64,000 bases of DNA from Pseudomonadota bacterium (lineage in GTDB: Bacteria; Desulfobacterota; Desulfovibrionia; Desulfovibrionales; Desulfovibrionaceae), in NCBI GenBank assembly GCA_018816865.1, contig JAHIUW010000007.1, positions 62,001 to 126,000 on the forward strand, in the 5' to 3' direction. How positions within the stretch are numbered: the first letter of the stretch is position 1; every line of letters begins with the position of its first letter. Below the pieces are notes generated by a model, which was not told the DNA's origin, did no database searches, and was given only the letters and a program-made list of their open reading frames with translations. Position numbers and translations under genes: made by a program. Below are positions 8,798 to 17,662 of this stretch, one piece after another.

Positions 8798-9766
8798 ATG
8801 AAGATGAGCTATCGTCAGGCCTGGATGAATGGTCCCGGCCCCAGGACATGGCCTCAGGCCCTGCTGTTGATGGTCAAGGGGCTGTGCATGGGCGGGGCGG
8901 ACATCATCCCCGGCGTCTCGGGGGGCACCGTCGCTTTCATTACCGGCATCTACGAGGACCTGCTCAATGCCGTGCGTTCCGTGAACCTGCGGGCGATGCG
9001 GGCCTTGCTGCGTCTGGATTTGGCATCGGCCCTCCATGAGATTCATCTGCGTTTTCTGCTGCCCTTGGTGCTGGGCATCGGCACGGCCCTGGTGGGGCTT
9101 GCCGGAGTGATGCACTGGCTGCTGACCGAACATCCCGTGCCCACCTGGTCCCTGTTTCTGGGGCTCATCGGTGCGTCCATCCTGGTGGTGGGGCGCAAGG
9201 TGGACCACTGGACAGCCGGAGCCTGGGGCACCTTTGCCGCCGGTGCCGGGGCGGCCTGGCTCATCGTCGGTCTGATCCCCGTGAGTACGCCCGAGTCCCT
9301 GTGGTTCATCTTTCTGTGTGGAATGATCGCCATCTGTGCCATGATCCTGCCCGGCATCAGCGGCTCCTTCTTGTTGCTCATCCTGGGGAAATACGCCTAT
9401 GTCACCGGGGCGCTCAGGAATCCATTCGACGCCTCGAACCTGACGGTGCTGGCGATCTTCGCCTGCGGCTGTCTGGTCGGGCTGGCAGGGTTCTCCAGGT
9501 TGTTGTCCTGGCTGCTCGCCAGGCATCATGGGCTGACCGTGGCCATGCTCACCGGCTTCATGCTCGGGGCCATGCGCAAGGTCTGGCCCTGGAAGGAGAC
9601 CCTGGAGTCCGTTGTGATTCGGGGCAAGATGCATGTGCTGGCCGAACACAACGTGCTGCCACAGACGTTGGACACGCAGGTCCTTGTGGCCTTGGGCTTG
9701 ATGCTCGTCGGCGCCGGGGTGGTGCTCGGGCTGGAGTGGTTGACCCGGGGGCCGGGGCGAAGCTAA
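8798..9766 (+). CDS. DUF368 membrane protein, probable undecaprenyl-phosphate translocase
   Basis: Polytopic inner-membrane protein of 322 residues with about eight hydrophobic segments. It carries the two repeated signatures of the DUF368 family: ADIIPGVSGGTVAFITGIYE near 34-53 and ICAMILPGISGSF near 186-198. Members of this family have been shown in other bacteria to recycle undecaprenyl phosphate across the membrane for envelope synthesis; that role is inferred here from family membership. The ATG abuts the pcm stop, with a second in-frame ATG six bases later. Confidence 0.85.
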   Translation: MKMSYRQAWMNGPGPRTWPQALLLMVKGLCMGGADIIPGVSGGTVAFITGIYEDLLNAVRSVNLRAMRALLRLDLASALHEIHLRFLLPLVLGIGTALVGLAGVMHWLLTEHPVPTWSLFLGLIGASILVVGRKVDHWTAGAWGTFAAGAGAAWLIVGLIPVSTPESLWFIFLCGMIAICAMILPGISGSFLLLILGKYAYVTGALRNPFDASNLTVLAIFACGCLVGLAGFSRLLSWLLARHHGLTVAMLTGFMLGAMRKVWPWKETLESVVIRGKMHVLAEHNVLPQTLDTQVLVALGLMLVGAGVVLGLEWLTRGPGRS

Positions 9767-9933
9767 ACTCGTCGCCTGACAAACATTCCTCCCGGGTCTG
9801 GTCATCCGCCCAGATGGCCTTACTCTACATCGACTGCCTGGTTGTAGCGAAACCGGGCTGGCAGCGCACGGTTCGCAATATGTTTTTCATGATTGCAGCT
9901 TATGAATAGAATCTGTTCAACGAGGTAAATGAT

Positions 9934-10842
9934 ATGAGTTCCTGCGGTTCCTGTTCCACAACGTCCTGTTCCTCCGCTGGCGGCGAGGCCAAACAAGGCA
10001 AGAGCGCCAAGACCCTCATTCAGGACGAATTGATTTCCAGCACGTTGGGGAAAATCAAATACAAGCTGTTCATCATGAGCGGCAAGGGCGGCGTGGGCAA
10101 AAGCTCCGTCACCGTGAACACCGCGGCGGCCCTGGCCATGCTGGGGTTCAAGGTCGGCATCATGGATGTGGACATCCATGGCCCCAGCGTTCCCCGTCTG
10201 CTGAATCTCGCCGGGGGTGGCCTGGATTCCGATAGGGGCAATTTCCTGAAGCCCCGCGTCTACAGCGAAAACCTCTCCGTGGTCTCCATGGACTCTTTGC
10301 TCAAGGACACGGATCAGGCCGTGCTCTGGCGCGGTCCCATGAAAACTTCCGCCATCCGACAGTTCGTCTCCGACGTGAATTGGGGGGAACTGGACTTTCT
10401 GGTGATTGACTCTCCCCCCGGAACGGGCGATGAACATATGACGGTACTCAAGACCATTCCCGACGCGCTGTGCGTCGTGGTCACCACGCCCCAGGAAATC
10501 TCCCTGGCGGATGTGCGCAAGGCCATCAACTTTCTGCAATACGCCAAGGCCAATATCCTAGGTGTTGTGGAGAATATGAGCGGCTTGATCTGTCCGCACT
10601 GCCACGAGGAGATTCAGCTGTTCAAGAAGGGTGGCGGCCGTGCCCTGGCCGAGAAGTATGGTCTGCCGTTTCTGGGCGAGATTCCGCTGGACCCGGCCAC
10701 CGTGGTCGCGGCAGACATCGGCAAGCCCATTGTGGAGCTTGAGGAAGACACCCCGGCCAAGACGGCGATGCTCAAGTTGGCCGATGCCATCGTCAAAGCC
10801 GTCCAGAACAGCCTGGAGACAGTGTCGTCCGCTCACGTCTAG
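9934..10842 (+). CDS. mrp: Mrp/NBP35 family Fe-S cluster carrier ATPase
   Basis: P-loop ATPase that holds and transfers [4Fe-4S] clusters to target proteins. The 302-residue protein has the deviant Walker A KGGVGKSS at 51-58, the Mrp signature region around IDSPPGTGDEH (159-168), and the cluster-binding CPHC at 220-223. An N-terminal Cys-rich stretch (four Cys within the first 12 residues) resembles the extra cluster site of NBP35-type members. In a hydrogenase- and Fe-S-rich anaerobe it would serve many clients. GAGG precedes the start. It is followed by a small hairpin and the transglycosylase gene. Confidence 0.9.
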   Translation: MSSCGSCSTTSCSSAGGEAKQGKSAKTLIQDELISSTLGKIKYKLFIMSGKGGVGKSSVTVNTAAALAMLGFKVGIMDVDIHGPSVPRLLNLAGGGLDSDRGNFLKPRVYSENLSVVSMDSLLKDTDQAVLWRGPMKTSAIRQFVSDVNWGELDFLVIDSPPGTGDEHMTVLKTIPDALCVVVTTPQEISLADVRKAINFLQYAKANILGVVENMSGLICPHCHEEIQLFKKGGGRALAEKYGLPFLGEIPLDPATVVAADIGKPIVELEEDTPAKTAMLKLADAIVKAVQNSLETVSSAHV

Positions 10843-10843
10843 A

Positions 10844-10866
10844 CCAGACCGGGTAACCCGGTCTGG
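10844..10866. terminator. Perfect 11-bp hairpin after mrp
   Basis: CCAGACCGGGT, one central A, then the exact complement. There is no T run, so it is either a weak terminator or an RNA-stabilising element at the mrp to transglycosylase junction. Confidence 0.5.
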
Positions 10867-10879
10867 GCGGAGCGTCATC

Positions 10880-11458
10880 ATGCGATTGCGAACGGGAATC
10901 CTCGCCATGGTTGTCATCTGGATGATCGTGGCGTTCGCCTTGCCCGGGCTCTGCCGTGCGGAGATGTTCTTCTATGAGGACGACCAGGGGCAGATGCATT
11001 ATACGAATCAGCCCCGGCTGACCACGTATCGCGTGTTCGCCATCTTCAAGAATTTCCCCAAGGCCGATCATGGCGAAATCCTGCGTGTGGTGCGCCAAAA
11101 AGCCCAAAAATACGGTCTGGACGATCACCTGATCCAGGCGCTCATCCAGGTGGAGTCGAATTTCAAGCCGGGTGCGGTTTCTGTCAAGGGTGCCCAGGGG
11201 TTGATGCAGATCATGCCCGGCACCGGAAAGGAGTTGGGCCTGGACCAGCCTCATGACATCGCCGCCAATATCGAGGCTGGCGTCCGCTACTACAGGATGC
11301 AGCTTGACCGGTTCGGCAGCCACGATCTCGCCCTGGCCGCGTACAATGCCGGGCCCGCGCAGGTGGAGCGCTTCGGCGGGATTCCACCCTTCAAGGAGAC
11401 ACAGGACTATGTCAGAAAGGTCCTCTCCATCTATCATAAACTCCAAGGCGGCGCCTAG
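10880..11458 (+). CDS. Secreted lytic transglycosylase (SLT domain)
   Basis: Cleaves peptidoglycan glycan strands in the periplasm. The 192-residue protein has a signal peptide (about residues 1-27, ending ...LCRA). Next is a short DUF4124-like segment (FYEDDQGQMHYTNQP), then an SLT domain with catalytic Glu92 (VESNFKP), GLMQIMP at 107-113 and AAYNAGP further on. The frame is open further upstream inside mrp, but the ATG at 10880 begins a classic signal sequence. pgsA starts 3 bases after its stop, so the two genes are co-transcribed. Confidence 0.9.
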   Translation: MRLRTGILAMVVIWMIVAFALPGLCRAEMFFYEDDQGQMHYTNQPRLTTYRVFAIFKNFPKADHGEILRVVRQKAQKYGLDDHLIQALIQVESNFKPGAVSVKGAQGLMQIMPGTGKELGLDQPHDIAANIEAGVRYYRMQLDRFGSHDLALAAYNAGPAQVERFGGIPPFKETQDYVRKVLSIYHKLQGGA

Positions 11459-11461
11459 ACC

Positions 11462-12025
11462 ATGCTCAAGCAGTTGCTCACTCTCAATCTGGCCAACAAG
11501 CTGACCTTCGCCAGAATTCTGGCCGTCCCGGTGGTTGTGGTGTTGCTGGAGTTCCCCGGCAGGGCGACCTGTCTGGCCGCGATGTTGCTGCTCATCGCCG
11601 CTTCGCTGACCGATATGGTGGATGGCATGGTCGCCCGGTATTATGACCAGGTGACCACCTTCGGCAAATTTCTCGATCCGCTGGCGGACAAAATCCTCGT
11701 GGGGTCGGCCTTGATCATGATTACGGCCAATGGCTGGATTCCGGCCTGGATCGTGGTGATTATCCTGGCGCGCGAAATCACGGTGACGGGGTTGCGCGCC
11801 GTGGCCAGTGAGCAGGGCGTGGTCATTGCCGCAGACAAATACGGAAAGATGAAGACCGTGCTGCAGATTCTGGCAATCTGCCCGCTGGCTCTGCATTTTT
11901 CCTGGTGGGGGTTCGATCCGAACAGCGTGGGCATGGTGTTTTTGTATTTAGCCTTGCTGCTGACCGTCTTCTCCGGGGGGAATTACCTGTACACATTCTA
12001 TAAAAATTGGTTATACGAAAAGTAG
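11462..12025 (+). CDS. pgsA: CDP-diacylglycerol-glycerol-3-phosphate 3-phosphatidyltransferase
   Basis: Makes phosphatidylglycerophosphate, the precursor of phosphatidylglycerol and cardiolipin, at the inner membrane. The 187-residue protein has the complete CDP-alcohol phosphotransferase motif D-x2-DG-x2-AR-x8-G-x3-D-x3-D: Asp51, Asp54, Gly55, Ala58, Arg59, Gly68, Asp72 and Asp76. It has about five hydrophobic segments. PgsA is favoured over PssA by length and general pattern. Confidence 0.9.
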   Translation: MLKQLLTLNLANKLTFARILAVPVVVVLLEFPGRATCLAAMLLLIAASLTDMVDGMVARYYDQVTTFGKFLDPLADKILVGSALIMITANGWIPAWIVVIILAREITVTGLRAVASEQGVVIAADKYGKMKTVLQILAICPLALHFSWWGFDPNSVGMVFLYLALLLTVFSGGNYLYTFYKNWLYEK

Positions 12026-12094
12026 ATGGAGTCGTTGCGACCCGTGATGAATCAGGGGCGCTTTCCGTAACATTTGTCCATTTGGGGGGATAGA

Positions 12095-13177
12095 ATGGCT
12101 CAGATAGATGCATTCTTTAAGATGATGAACGAGATGGGCGCCTCTGACTTGCACCTCTCCGCCGGAAACCAGCCCATTGTCCGCCTGCATGGCGATCTTG
12201 AACGGGTCAAGTACAAGCTTCTGGAGCATGATGAACTCAAGAAGCTGCTCTACGAGATCACGCCTGAAATGAAGATCAAGGATTTTGAGGAAAAAGGTGA
12301 CGTGGACTTCGCCTACGAGGTTCCCGGCATGGCCCGTTACAGGGTCAACTTTTTCAACCAGGCCCGTGGCTGCGCGGCCGTGTTTCGCGAAATTCCTTCC
12401 GAGATTCTGACGGTGGAGCAGCTCGACCTGCCACCGCTCTTGAAGAACCTTGCCCTGTTGCCCAAGGGGCTGGTGCTGGTCACGGGTCCCACCGGCTCGG
12501 GTAAATCCACCACCCTCGCCGCGATCATCGATTTCGCCAACAAGATGCGCAAGCAGCATGTCTTGACCATCGAGGACCCCATCGAGTTCGTGCACAAGCC
12601 CCAACAGTGCTTGATCAACCAGCGCGAACTGGGGCGGGACACCAAGAGTTTCTCCGCCGCCATCCGTGGAGCGCTTCGCGAGGACCCGGACATCATCCTG
12701 GTCGGCGAAATGCGTGACCTGGAAACCATCCAGTTGGCCATCGAGGCCGCCGAAACCGGCCACCTCGTGTTCTCGACCCTGCACACCATCTCCGCAGCCA
12801 AGACCGTTGACCGTATCATCGAGGTCTTCCCCGGCGACTTGCAGGGGCAGATTCGCTCCGGACTGTCCGAATCGCTGCGCGCCGTCGTTTCTCAGACCCT
12901 ATTCAAGCGTGTGGACAAAAAGGGCCGTTGCGCCGCCCTGGAGATCCTGATCGGCGTGCCTGCGGTACGGAACCTGATCCGTGAAAACAAGACCTTCCAG
13001 ATCAACTCCGTCATGGAGACAGGGAAGAAGTTCGGCATGCAGACCTTGGATGACGAGATATCCCGCCTGCTGAGCAAGGGCTGGATCAGTCCCAACGAGG
13101 CCTATGAGAAGTGTCTGGATAAGGCAAAATTCAAGCAGTTCCTGACCAAGGCCCCGAATGACTTTACGGACGCCTAG
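12095..13177 (+). CDS. pilT: Type IV pilus retraction ATPase PilT
   Basis: Hexameric motor that depolymerises type IV pili for twitching. The 360-residue protein has N-terminal GASDLHL at 15-21, Walker A GPTGSGKST at 131-139, the Asp box TIEDPIEFVH near 158-167, Walker B VGEMRDLET near 203-211 and the His box GHLVFSTLHT near 222-231. The PilT-specific VRNLIRE segment lies in the C-terminal part. ATG at 12095 follows GGGGGGA; an upstream in-frame start is less likely. The paralogue follows 23 bases later. Confidence 0.92.
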   Translation: MAQIDAFFKMMNEMGASDLHLSAGNQPIVRLHGDLERVKYKLLEHDELKKLLYEITPEMKIKDFEEKGDVDFAYEVPGMARYRVNFFNQARGCAAVFREIPSEILTVEQLDLPPLLKNLALLPKGLVLVTGPTGSGKSTTLAAIIDFANKMRKQHVLTIEDPIEFVHKPQQCLINQRELGRDTKSFSAAIRGALREDPDIILVGEMRDLETIQLAIEAAETGHLVFSTLHTISAAKTVDRIIEVFPGDLQGQIRSGLSESLRAVVSQTLFKRVDKKGRCAALEILIGVPAVRNLIRENKTFQINSVMETGKKFGMQTLDDEISRLLSKGWISPNEAYEKCLDKAKFKQFLTKAPNDFTDA

Positions 13178-13200
13178 AGGGGAAGCAATAGGGGGAGACG

Positions 13201-14364
13201 ATGCAACGAGCGCAACTTGATCACCTGATTGGCCAAGTGCTGGATTTTGCGCCCGATACTTCCGACATCTTTCTGGTGGCGGGCAAACCGCTGCAGGCGG
13301 AAGTTCACGGCGTGCTCCAGGATATTCCCGTCGAGCCCGCATTGGGCAAGCTCAAACCGTTCCAGACCGAGGCCATGGCCCTGGCCATGATGGGTTCAAG
13401 CGCCCGGCTGTTCCAGGACCTGGTGAAGCACGGTTCGTGCGACCTGTCCTATGAACTCCTGGGACGGACCCGATTCAGGGTCAACGTCTTCAGCCAGCGG
13501 GGTTCCATTTCCGTGGTGCTGCGCCAGTTGTCCATGGAGGTCCCCAACCCGAAGAAGCTCGGGCTGCCGAGGATCTTCGACGAGATGGCCCACGAAAAGT
13601 TTGGGCTGATCCTGGTCACGGGTGCAACGGGTTCTGGCAAATCCACCTCCCTGGCGGCCCTGATCGACACCATCAATACCAACTACCCGGTTCATATCCT
13701 GACTCTTGAGGACCCGGTTGAGTATGTGCATCCCCACAAGAAGGGCACGGTGAACCAGCGCGAGATGGGCCAGGACTTCGACTCCTTTGCCTCCGGCTTG
13801 CGTGCCGCCCTGCGCCAGGCCCCCAAGGTCATCCTGGTGGGTGAAATCCGCGACCACGAGACCATCGAGATCGCCCTGCAGGCCGCCGCAACGGGCCATC
13901 TTGTGTTGGGGACCCTGCATACCGCCGATACCGGTCAGACCGTGAACCGGATCATCGGCATGTTCGACCCCTCCGAGGAATACCTCATTCGCCAGCGGCT
14001 GGCGGAAAGCCTGAAATTCGTTGTTTCCCAGCGCCTGCCCCAAAAGGTGGGCGGTGGACGGATCGCGGCCTTCGAGATCATGCGCAACAATCTGCGCGTC
14101 AAGGAGGTCATCCAGACCGGTGAAACCGGCGAGAAGAAGTTCTACAACATTGTGGAGGAGGGCGATGCCTACGGCATGATGACTTTCGACCAATGCCTGG
14201 CGGACCTCTTTGCTCAAGGCAAGGTCTCCGAGGAAACGGCCATGCTCTATTCCTCCGACAAGTCTAACCTCATGAAACGCATCGACCGGATCAAGACCGA
14301 GCGCGGCGAACAGGTGACGGACATCGGCGGATTGGAAATCGACTCCAGCTATGGCAACAGCTGA
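13201..14364 (+). CDS. pilU: PilT/PilU-like ATPase
   Basis: Second retraction-type ATPase, 387 residues. Walker A GATGSGKST is at 141-149, with an Asp box LTLEDPVEYVH, Walker B VGEIRDHET and His box GHLVLGTLHT. The N-terminal half is more diverged than in PilT; the SDLHL-like motif is reduced to SDIFL, and there are extra residues at the C-terminus, as in PilU-type accessory motors. In other bacteria PilU works only together with PilT; the tandem arrangement fits that. The symbol is given by analogy. Confidence 0.8.
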   Translation: MQRAQLDHLIGQVLDFAPDTSDIFLVAGKPLQAEVHGVLQDIPVEPALGKLKPFQTEAMALAMMGSSARLFQDLVKHGSCDLSYELLGRTRFRVNVFSQRGSISVVLRQLSMEVPNPKKLGLPRIFDEMAHEKFGLILVTGATGSGKSTSLAALIDTINTNYPVHILTLEDPVEYVHPHKKGTVNQREMGQDFDSFASGLRAALRQAPKVILVGEIRDHETIEIALQAAATGHLVLGTLHTADTGQTVNRIIGMFDPSEEYLIRQRLAESLKFVVSQRLPQKVGGGRIAAFEIMRNNLRVKEVIQTGETGEKKFYNIVEEGDAYGMMTFDQCLADLFAQGKVSEETAMLYSSDKSNLMKRIDRIKTERGEQVTDIGGLEIDSSYGNS

Positions 14365-14378
14365 TCGGGGGAAGAGAG

Positions 14379-15026
14379 ATGCAGTTTACAAGCCCTTACA
14401 GCAACAAGGAATTCACGCTTCCTGACGAGAAACTGCCCTCTGCGGACCGTTTCTCCATGAAGTGTCCGTTCACCGGCAAGAAGATCCTGTTCATGCGGGT
14501 GGGTGACAAGATCAGGGTCACGGCCGGCGAACAGGCACACGAGGCGGCTCCCGAGGCACCTGTCAAGCCAGCTTTGATTCTTCCGCAGGTGGAACCCGAT
14601 GTCTATCCCCCGGGGTCCAAGGTCGCCTTTCTGTACCTGCAGGACTCGACATGGGCCACCGCAGCCCAGACCCTTTTCAAGGGCCACGACTATTACATCA
14701 GCAACGCTGCCGACGAACTGGAAGCCATCGCCAAGCTGCGTCTGAATGAATATGATGTCCTGGTCGCCGAGGACGGTGAAGCCGGTGTCCGTCTTCAGGA
14801 AGAGGTGGCCTCCTGGCCTGGTGGCAAACGTCGCCGGACCAATGTCGTGCTTGTGGGATCCGGGGGCACCAGCAATGATCCCAAGGCCGCATTCGTCAAG
14901 GGGGCCAATGCATATTTCGCCCTGTCTGACGGGGCCAAAGCATCGGACTTGCTGGATGGGGCACTTACGGGTTATGGGCTCTATTACCAACTGTTGGATA
15001 TGGCGCGCAAGCAGATGGAAGAATAA
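14379..15026 (+). CDS. Regulator-like protein with degenerate zinc-finger N-terminus
   Basis: The 215-residue protein follows the two PilT genes by 14 bases. Residues about 2-38 follow the pattern of the MJ0042-type zinc finger with its NKEFTLPDEKLP core, but the first Cys-x2-Cys has become Ser-x2-Ser (SPYS) and the second retains one Cys (CPFTGKK), so it is unlikely to bind zinc. From about residue 84 the sequence alternates beta and helix with YDVLVAED, NVVLVGSGG and an alanine-rich end, resembling a response-regulator receiver fold. An acidic residue in DVLVAED could be at the phosphorylation site. No DNA-binding domain is seen. Family not recognised; a role in pilus motor control is inferred only from position. 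Confidence 0.6.
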   Translation: MQFTSPYSNKEFTLPDEKLPSADRFSMKCPFTGKKILFMRVGDKIRVTAGEQAHEAAPEAPVKPALILPQVEPDVYPPGSKVAFLYLQDSTWATAAQTLFKGHDYYISNAADELEAIAKLRLNEYDVLVAEDGEAGVRLQEEVASWPGGKRRRTNVVLVGSGGTSNDPKAAFVKGANAYFALSDGAKASDLLDGALTGYGLYYQLLDMARKQMEE

Positions 15027-15040
15027 CCCAAAAGGGGCCT

Positions 15041-15316
15041 ATGGAGTCCAAGACGACAATCCTTCAATTGCGTCTCATGAATTGCTTGGAGACGATTATT
15101 GAGCTGGAAAGGGATTTGGAACGCCTTGACCTGGGGTATGTGCTTCTGTCCGAGTTCAGCCAGTTGAAGGATTTCATGGAACGAATCGACCAGGTGTCGG
15201 TCGATGAAGAGGACGTGCGGCGTATTGAAGCTGCCACGTCCAATTTTTTGGACGAGCTCAAGGTGCCCTTGGGCATCGCCAATGACGAGCTCGAAGACGG
15301 AAAACTCGTGCAATAG
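15041..15316 (+). CDS. Small hypothetical coiled-coil protein
   Basis: A 91-residue acidic, nearly all-helical protein with Leu/Ile heptads between about residues 8 and 70. It has no signal peptide, membrane segment or motif that I recognise. AAAGGGG precedes the ATG, and the neighbours on both sides are within 15 bases, so it belongs to the same operon as the PilT-type genes and ftsB. A scaffold or adaptor role is possible but unsupported. Confidence 0.65.
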   Translation: MESKTTILQLRLMNCLETIIELERDLERLDLGYVLLSEFSQLKDFMERIDQVSVDEEDVRRIEAATSNFLDELKVPLGIANDELEDGKLVQ

Positions 15317-15324
15317 TCGTGGTC

Positions 15325-15657
15325 ATGAAACGTATATTTCTTGTCTTTCTGGTTGTTTTGAACGTGTTTCTCGGTTATCGCCTGTTGGCAGGCAACCAGG
15401 GACTGTTTGCGTATTTGGACCTCAAGCGCGATCATGACCAGCTTCAGTCCCGCTTGGAGGTCGCAGCGCGCCGAAGTCATGAGTTGTCCGGTGAAATACG
15501 CCAGCTCAAGTCGGATTCTGCCTATTTGGAAAATGTCATCCGGCTGCGGATGAACTACGTGGGCGAGAGCGAGACACTCTATATCTTCCCCGATAGGGAG
15601 GGGGAGCAGGCTGCAACCCAGCGCGCGGGAGCCGAAGGGTATGAAGACAAAAATTAA
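15325..15657 (+). CDS. ftsB: FtsB/DivIC-like septum formation initiator
   Basis: Single-pass division protein that joins FtsL and FtsQ in the divisome. The 110-residue product has a short cytoplasmic N-terminus, one membrane helix at about residues 4-20, then a heptad-rich coiled coil and an ENVIRLRMNYVGESE stretch like the FtsB family end (E..AR...YV..GE..). The GTG at 15319 is an alternative start. The upstream gene ends 8 bases before the ATG, so translation is probably coupled. The next gene starts inside its last 17 bases. Confidence 0.75.
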   Translation: MKRIFLVFLVVLNVFLGYRLLAGNQGLFAYLDLKRDHDQLQSRLEVAARRSHELSGEIRQLKSDSAYLENVIRLRMNYVGESETLYIFPDREGEQAATQRAGAEGYEDKN

Positions 15658-16543
15658 GTGGTTTAAGGAAGTCCTGGAACTGGAGCCTGGTTCAAAGGTT
15701 TTTTTTCCGTTGGCCCGGCTCTATTATGAAGATGGCGATCTGAGCGAGGCCCGGCAGACCTTGATGCAGGGCCTGGACCGCAATCCAGATCATCTTGAAG
15801 CCCGGTTCCTGCTTGTGGAAATTCTTGCGGGGCAGAGCCGGCAGGATAAGGCCGCCGAGGAAGTGGGCACCATCACTGGGATGTTGTCCCGGTATCCTTC
15901 GTTCTGGAAGGTCTGGGCCGAAAGCGCCGCTCCCGCGTCCAAGGACGCGGCCATGGCCTTGACGTTTCTTGCCGCCAACTTCCAGGGTGCGCCCATTTCC
16001 TGGTCTCAGGTGATCGAGCAGGGCCTGGATGCCCTGTTCCATAGCAACGGGAGTACCCAAACAGTCCAGACAGCCGCGGGCGACAAATCTGCATCCAAGG
16101 CCGGGCCGCCTTCGGTGGCCGTGACCAGTGACGCTGATACGAATCTGCGGACCCGGACCATGGCCGATCTGCTGGCCGACCAGGGAGACTACCACGGGGC
16201 GCTGGACATCTACGAAGAACTTGCCGACAAGTGCGGCCCGGGCGACGATGGTGACCTTGGGGACCTGATTGACAGGATGCGCGTCAAGCTCAAGAAGGGC
16301 CCCGGCGATCAGCAGGAGGCTCCCACATCGGACACTCTGGGTGAGACCGTCGCGGATTTCATCAGCGGGTTGACTGCTGACCAGAATGACGGCGATGAGC
16401 TTGATTGGGATGCCGACGAAGCCGAACCCCGTGAACCGGCCACCGTCGAGGAAGCCGTGGCCGCGAACATGCCCGGCAAGGACCAGTTGCTTGCAACTTT
16501 GGAAGCCCTGGCGGAACGCCTGGAGGCCAGATCGGCCCTGTAG
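15641..16543 (+). CDS. Tetratricopeptide-repeat protein
   Basis: The 300-residue soluble protein has a TPR-like pair at the N-terminus (FFPLARLYYEDGDLSEARQ, then NPDHLEARFLLVEIL) and one near residue 165 (MADLLADQGDYHGALDIYEEL). An acidic linker and a short C-terminal helix follow. It overlaps ftsB by 17 bases, so it is translationally coupled to it. TPR proteins are scaffolds; a link to division or pilus function is suggested only by the operon. It has no signal peptide. Confidence 0.75.
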   Translation: MKTKIKWFKEVLELEPGSKVFFPLARLYYEDGDLSEARQTLMQGLDRNPDHLEARFLLVEILAGQSRQDKAAEEVGTITGMLSRYPSFWKVWAESAAPASKDAAMALTFLAANFQGAPISWSQVIEQGLDALFHSNGSTQTVQTAAGDKSASKAGPPSVAVTSDADTNLRTRTMADLLADQGDYHGALDIYEELADKCGPGDDGDLGDLIDRMRVKLKKGPGDQQEAPTSDTLGETVADFISGLTADQNDGDELDWDADEAEPREPATVEEAVAANMPGKDQLLATLEALAERLEARSAL

Positions 16544-16684
16544 TCCGATTTCCGGAGCCAGTGGGGCGCATTGCCCTGACCTGGAAGTTTGCCCTTGAAC
16601 AAAAACGTATATTCTGTCACATGTCCGGAGACGGTGTTTCACGCCGTGTTTCCCGGAAATGATCATAGCATGAGAGGGAGCATT

Positions 16685-17497
16685 TTGACACGGATCGCTG
16701 TAGCGCTGTGCGCAATACTTGCTTTGGCCGCCCTGACTGGTTGTGAATCCATGCAAAAAACATGGAATACCACCTGGATGTCCAGCAAGGGCTATTACAA
16801 AGATTATATCAATCCCGATCCGAAGATCGACCTGGCTCAGTTGGGGTATACCTCCACGGAAGAAAAGCTCGCCAAGTTGTTCACCCCGGTGGACAAGCCC
16901 GTGGCTGATCTGGCCGTGTACCTGAATCGGGTGGACACCTTCCCCGGCGAAAAGTGGGTCGTTGGCTTGAAGCAGCGTTTCCCCTGGATCAACGGTCTGG
17001 TCATTGCGACCCTGGACGGCACTATCGTCGCCAAGATGCCCGAAGAGAGCATGAAGCCGCTCAATATCCAGCCCATCCTCGACTACGGGGATGCCCTGCG
17101 TGATCGACGGCTGCGTTCCTTCACCGATCAGACGCCCCTTGGCAACGAGATGTATCTCGGTACCGCCATGTTCAAGGGCAATGAGCTGGTGGGTGCGATC
17201 ATCGTGCATTTTGATCCCCGCAGTGTCATTGAATTTTGCCCCGTACCCCAGGAACTGCTGGTACTGACCCCCGAGTTCGTGATCTGGAATGGCGGCAACT
17301 CCACGTTGGCCGATGACTTGCTGGCCCGCCCCTGGGGAGAGCTTCTGACCAATGATGTCCGTGGGCGGGTTGATGCAAATGGCACCGAGTACGCATGGCT
17401 GAGCCGTTACGTCGGCGACAACCAGATGGTGTATTTGACCGAGGTGGCTCCCCCTCGCGAGGGTGGAGACGACGACTCGTTCTTGTGGTTTTTCTAG
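16685..17497 (+). CDS. Hypothetical lipoprotein
   Basis: A 271-residue predicted lipoprotein: a short hydrophobic signal ending in the lipobox ALTGC, with Cys20 as the lipidation site. The mature part begins with charged helical sequence, then has a region near residues 85-230 that looks like a sensor (PAS/dCache-like) fold: WINGLVIATLDGTIVAKMPE, then MFKGNELVGAIIVHFDP. The family is not recognised with certainty. GAGAGGGAG lies four bases before the TTG at 16685; an in-frame ATG at 16670 has no ribosome site but would also give a lipoprotein. A terminator follows. Confidence 0.7.
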   Translation: MTRIAVALCAILALAALTGCESMQKTWNTTWMSSKGYYKDYINPDPKIDLAQLGYTSTEEKLAKLFTPVDKPVADLAVYLNRVDTFPGEKWVVGLKQRFPWINGLVIATLDGTIVAKMPEESMKPLNIQPILDYGDALRDRRLRSFTDQTPLGNEMYLGTAMFKGNELVGAIIVHFDPRSVIEFCPVPQELLVLTPEFVIWNGGNSTLADDLLARPWGELLTNDVRGRVDANGTEYAWLSRYVGDNQMVYLTEVAPPREGGDDDSFLWFF

Positions 17498-17522
17498 ATC
17501 ACCATCGTGTGCGAGAGACATC

Positions 17523-17550
17523 GGCCGGATGCGGTTTGCCGCATCCGGCC
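17523..17550 (+). terminator. Hairpin after the lipoprotein gene
   Basis: Perfect 12-base arms (GGCCGGATGCGG and complement) with a 4-base loop. The trailing sequence is ATTCATTTG, so the T run is poor, but the stem is very stable. Confidence 0.7.
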
Positions 17551-17662
17551 ATTCATTTGATTGGCACATGGTTTGATTTGGTTGGAAAGGTGTTTTAAGA
17601 TAGAGGAATTGCAGGCAGGACGGCACAATGTCATCCCGCCCCACGGCAACGGAGGACTTTCC

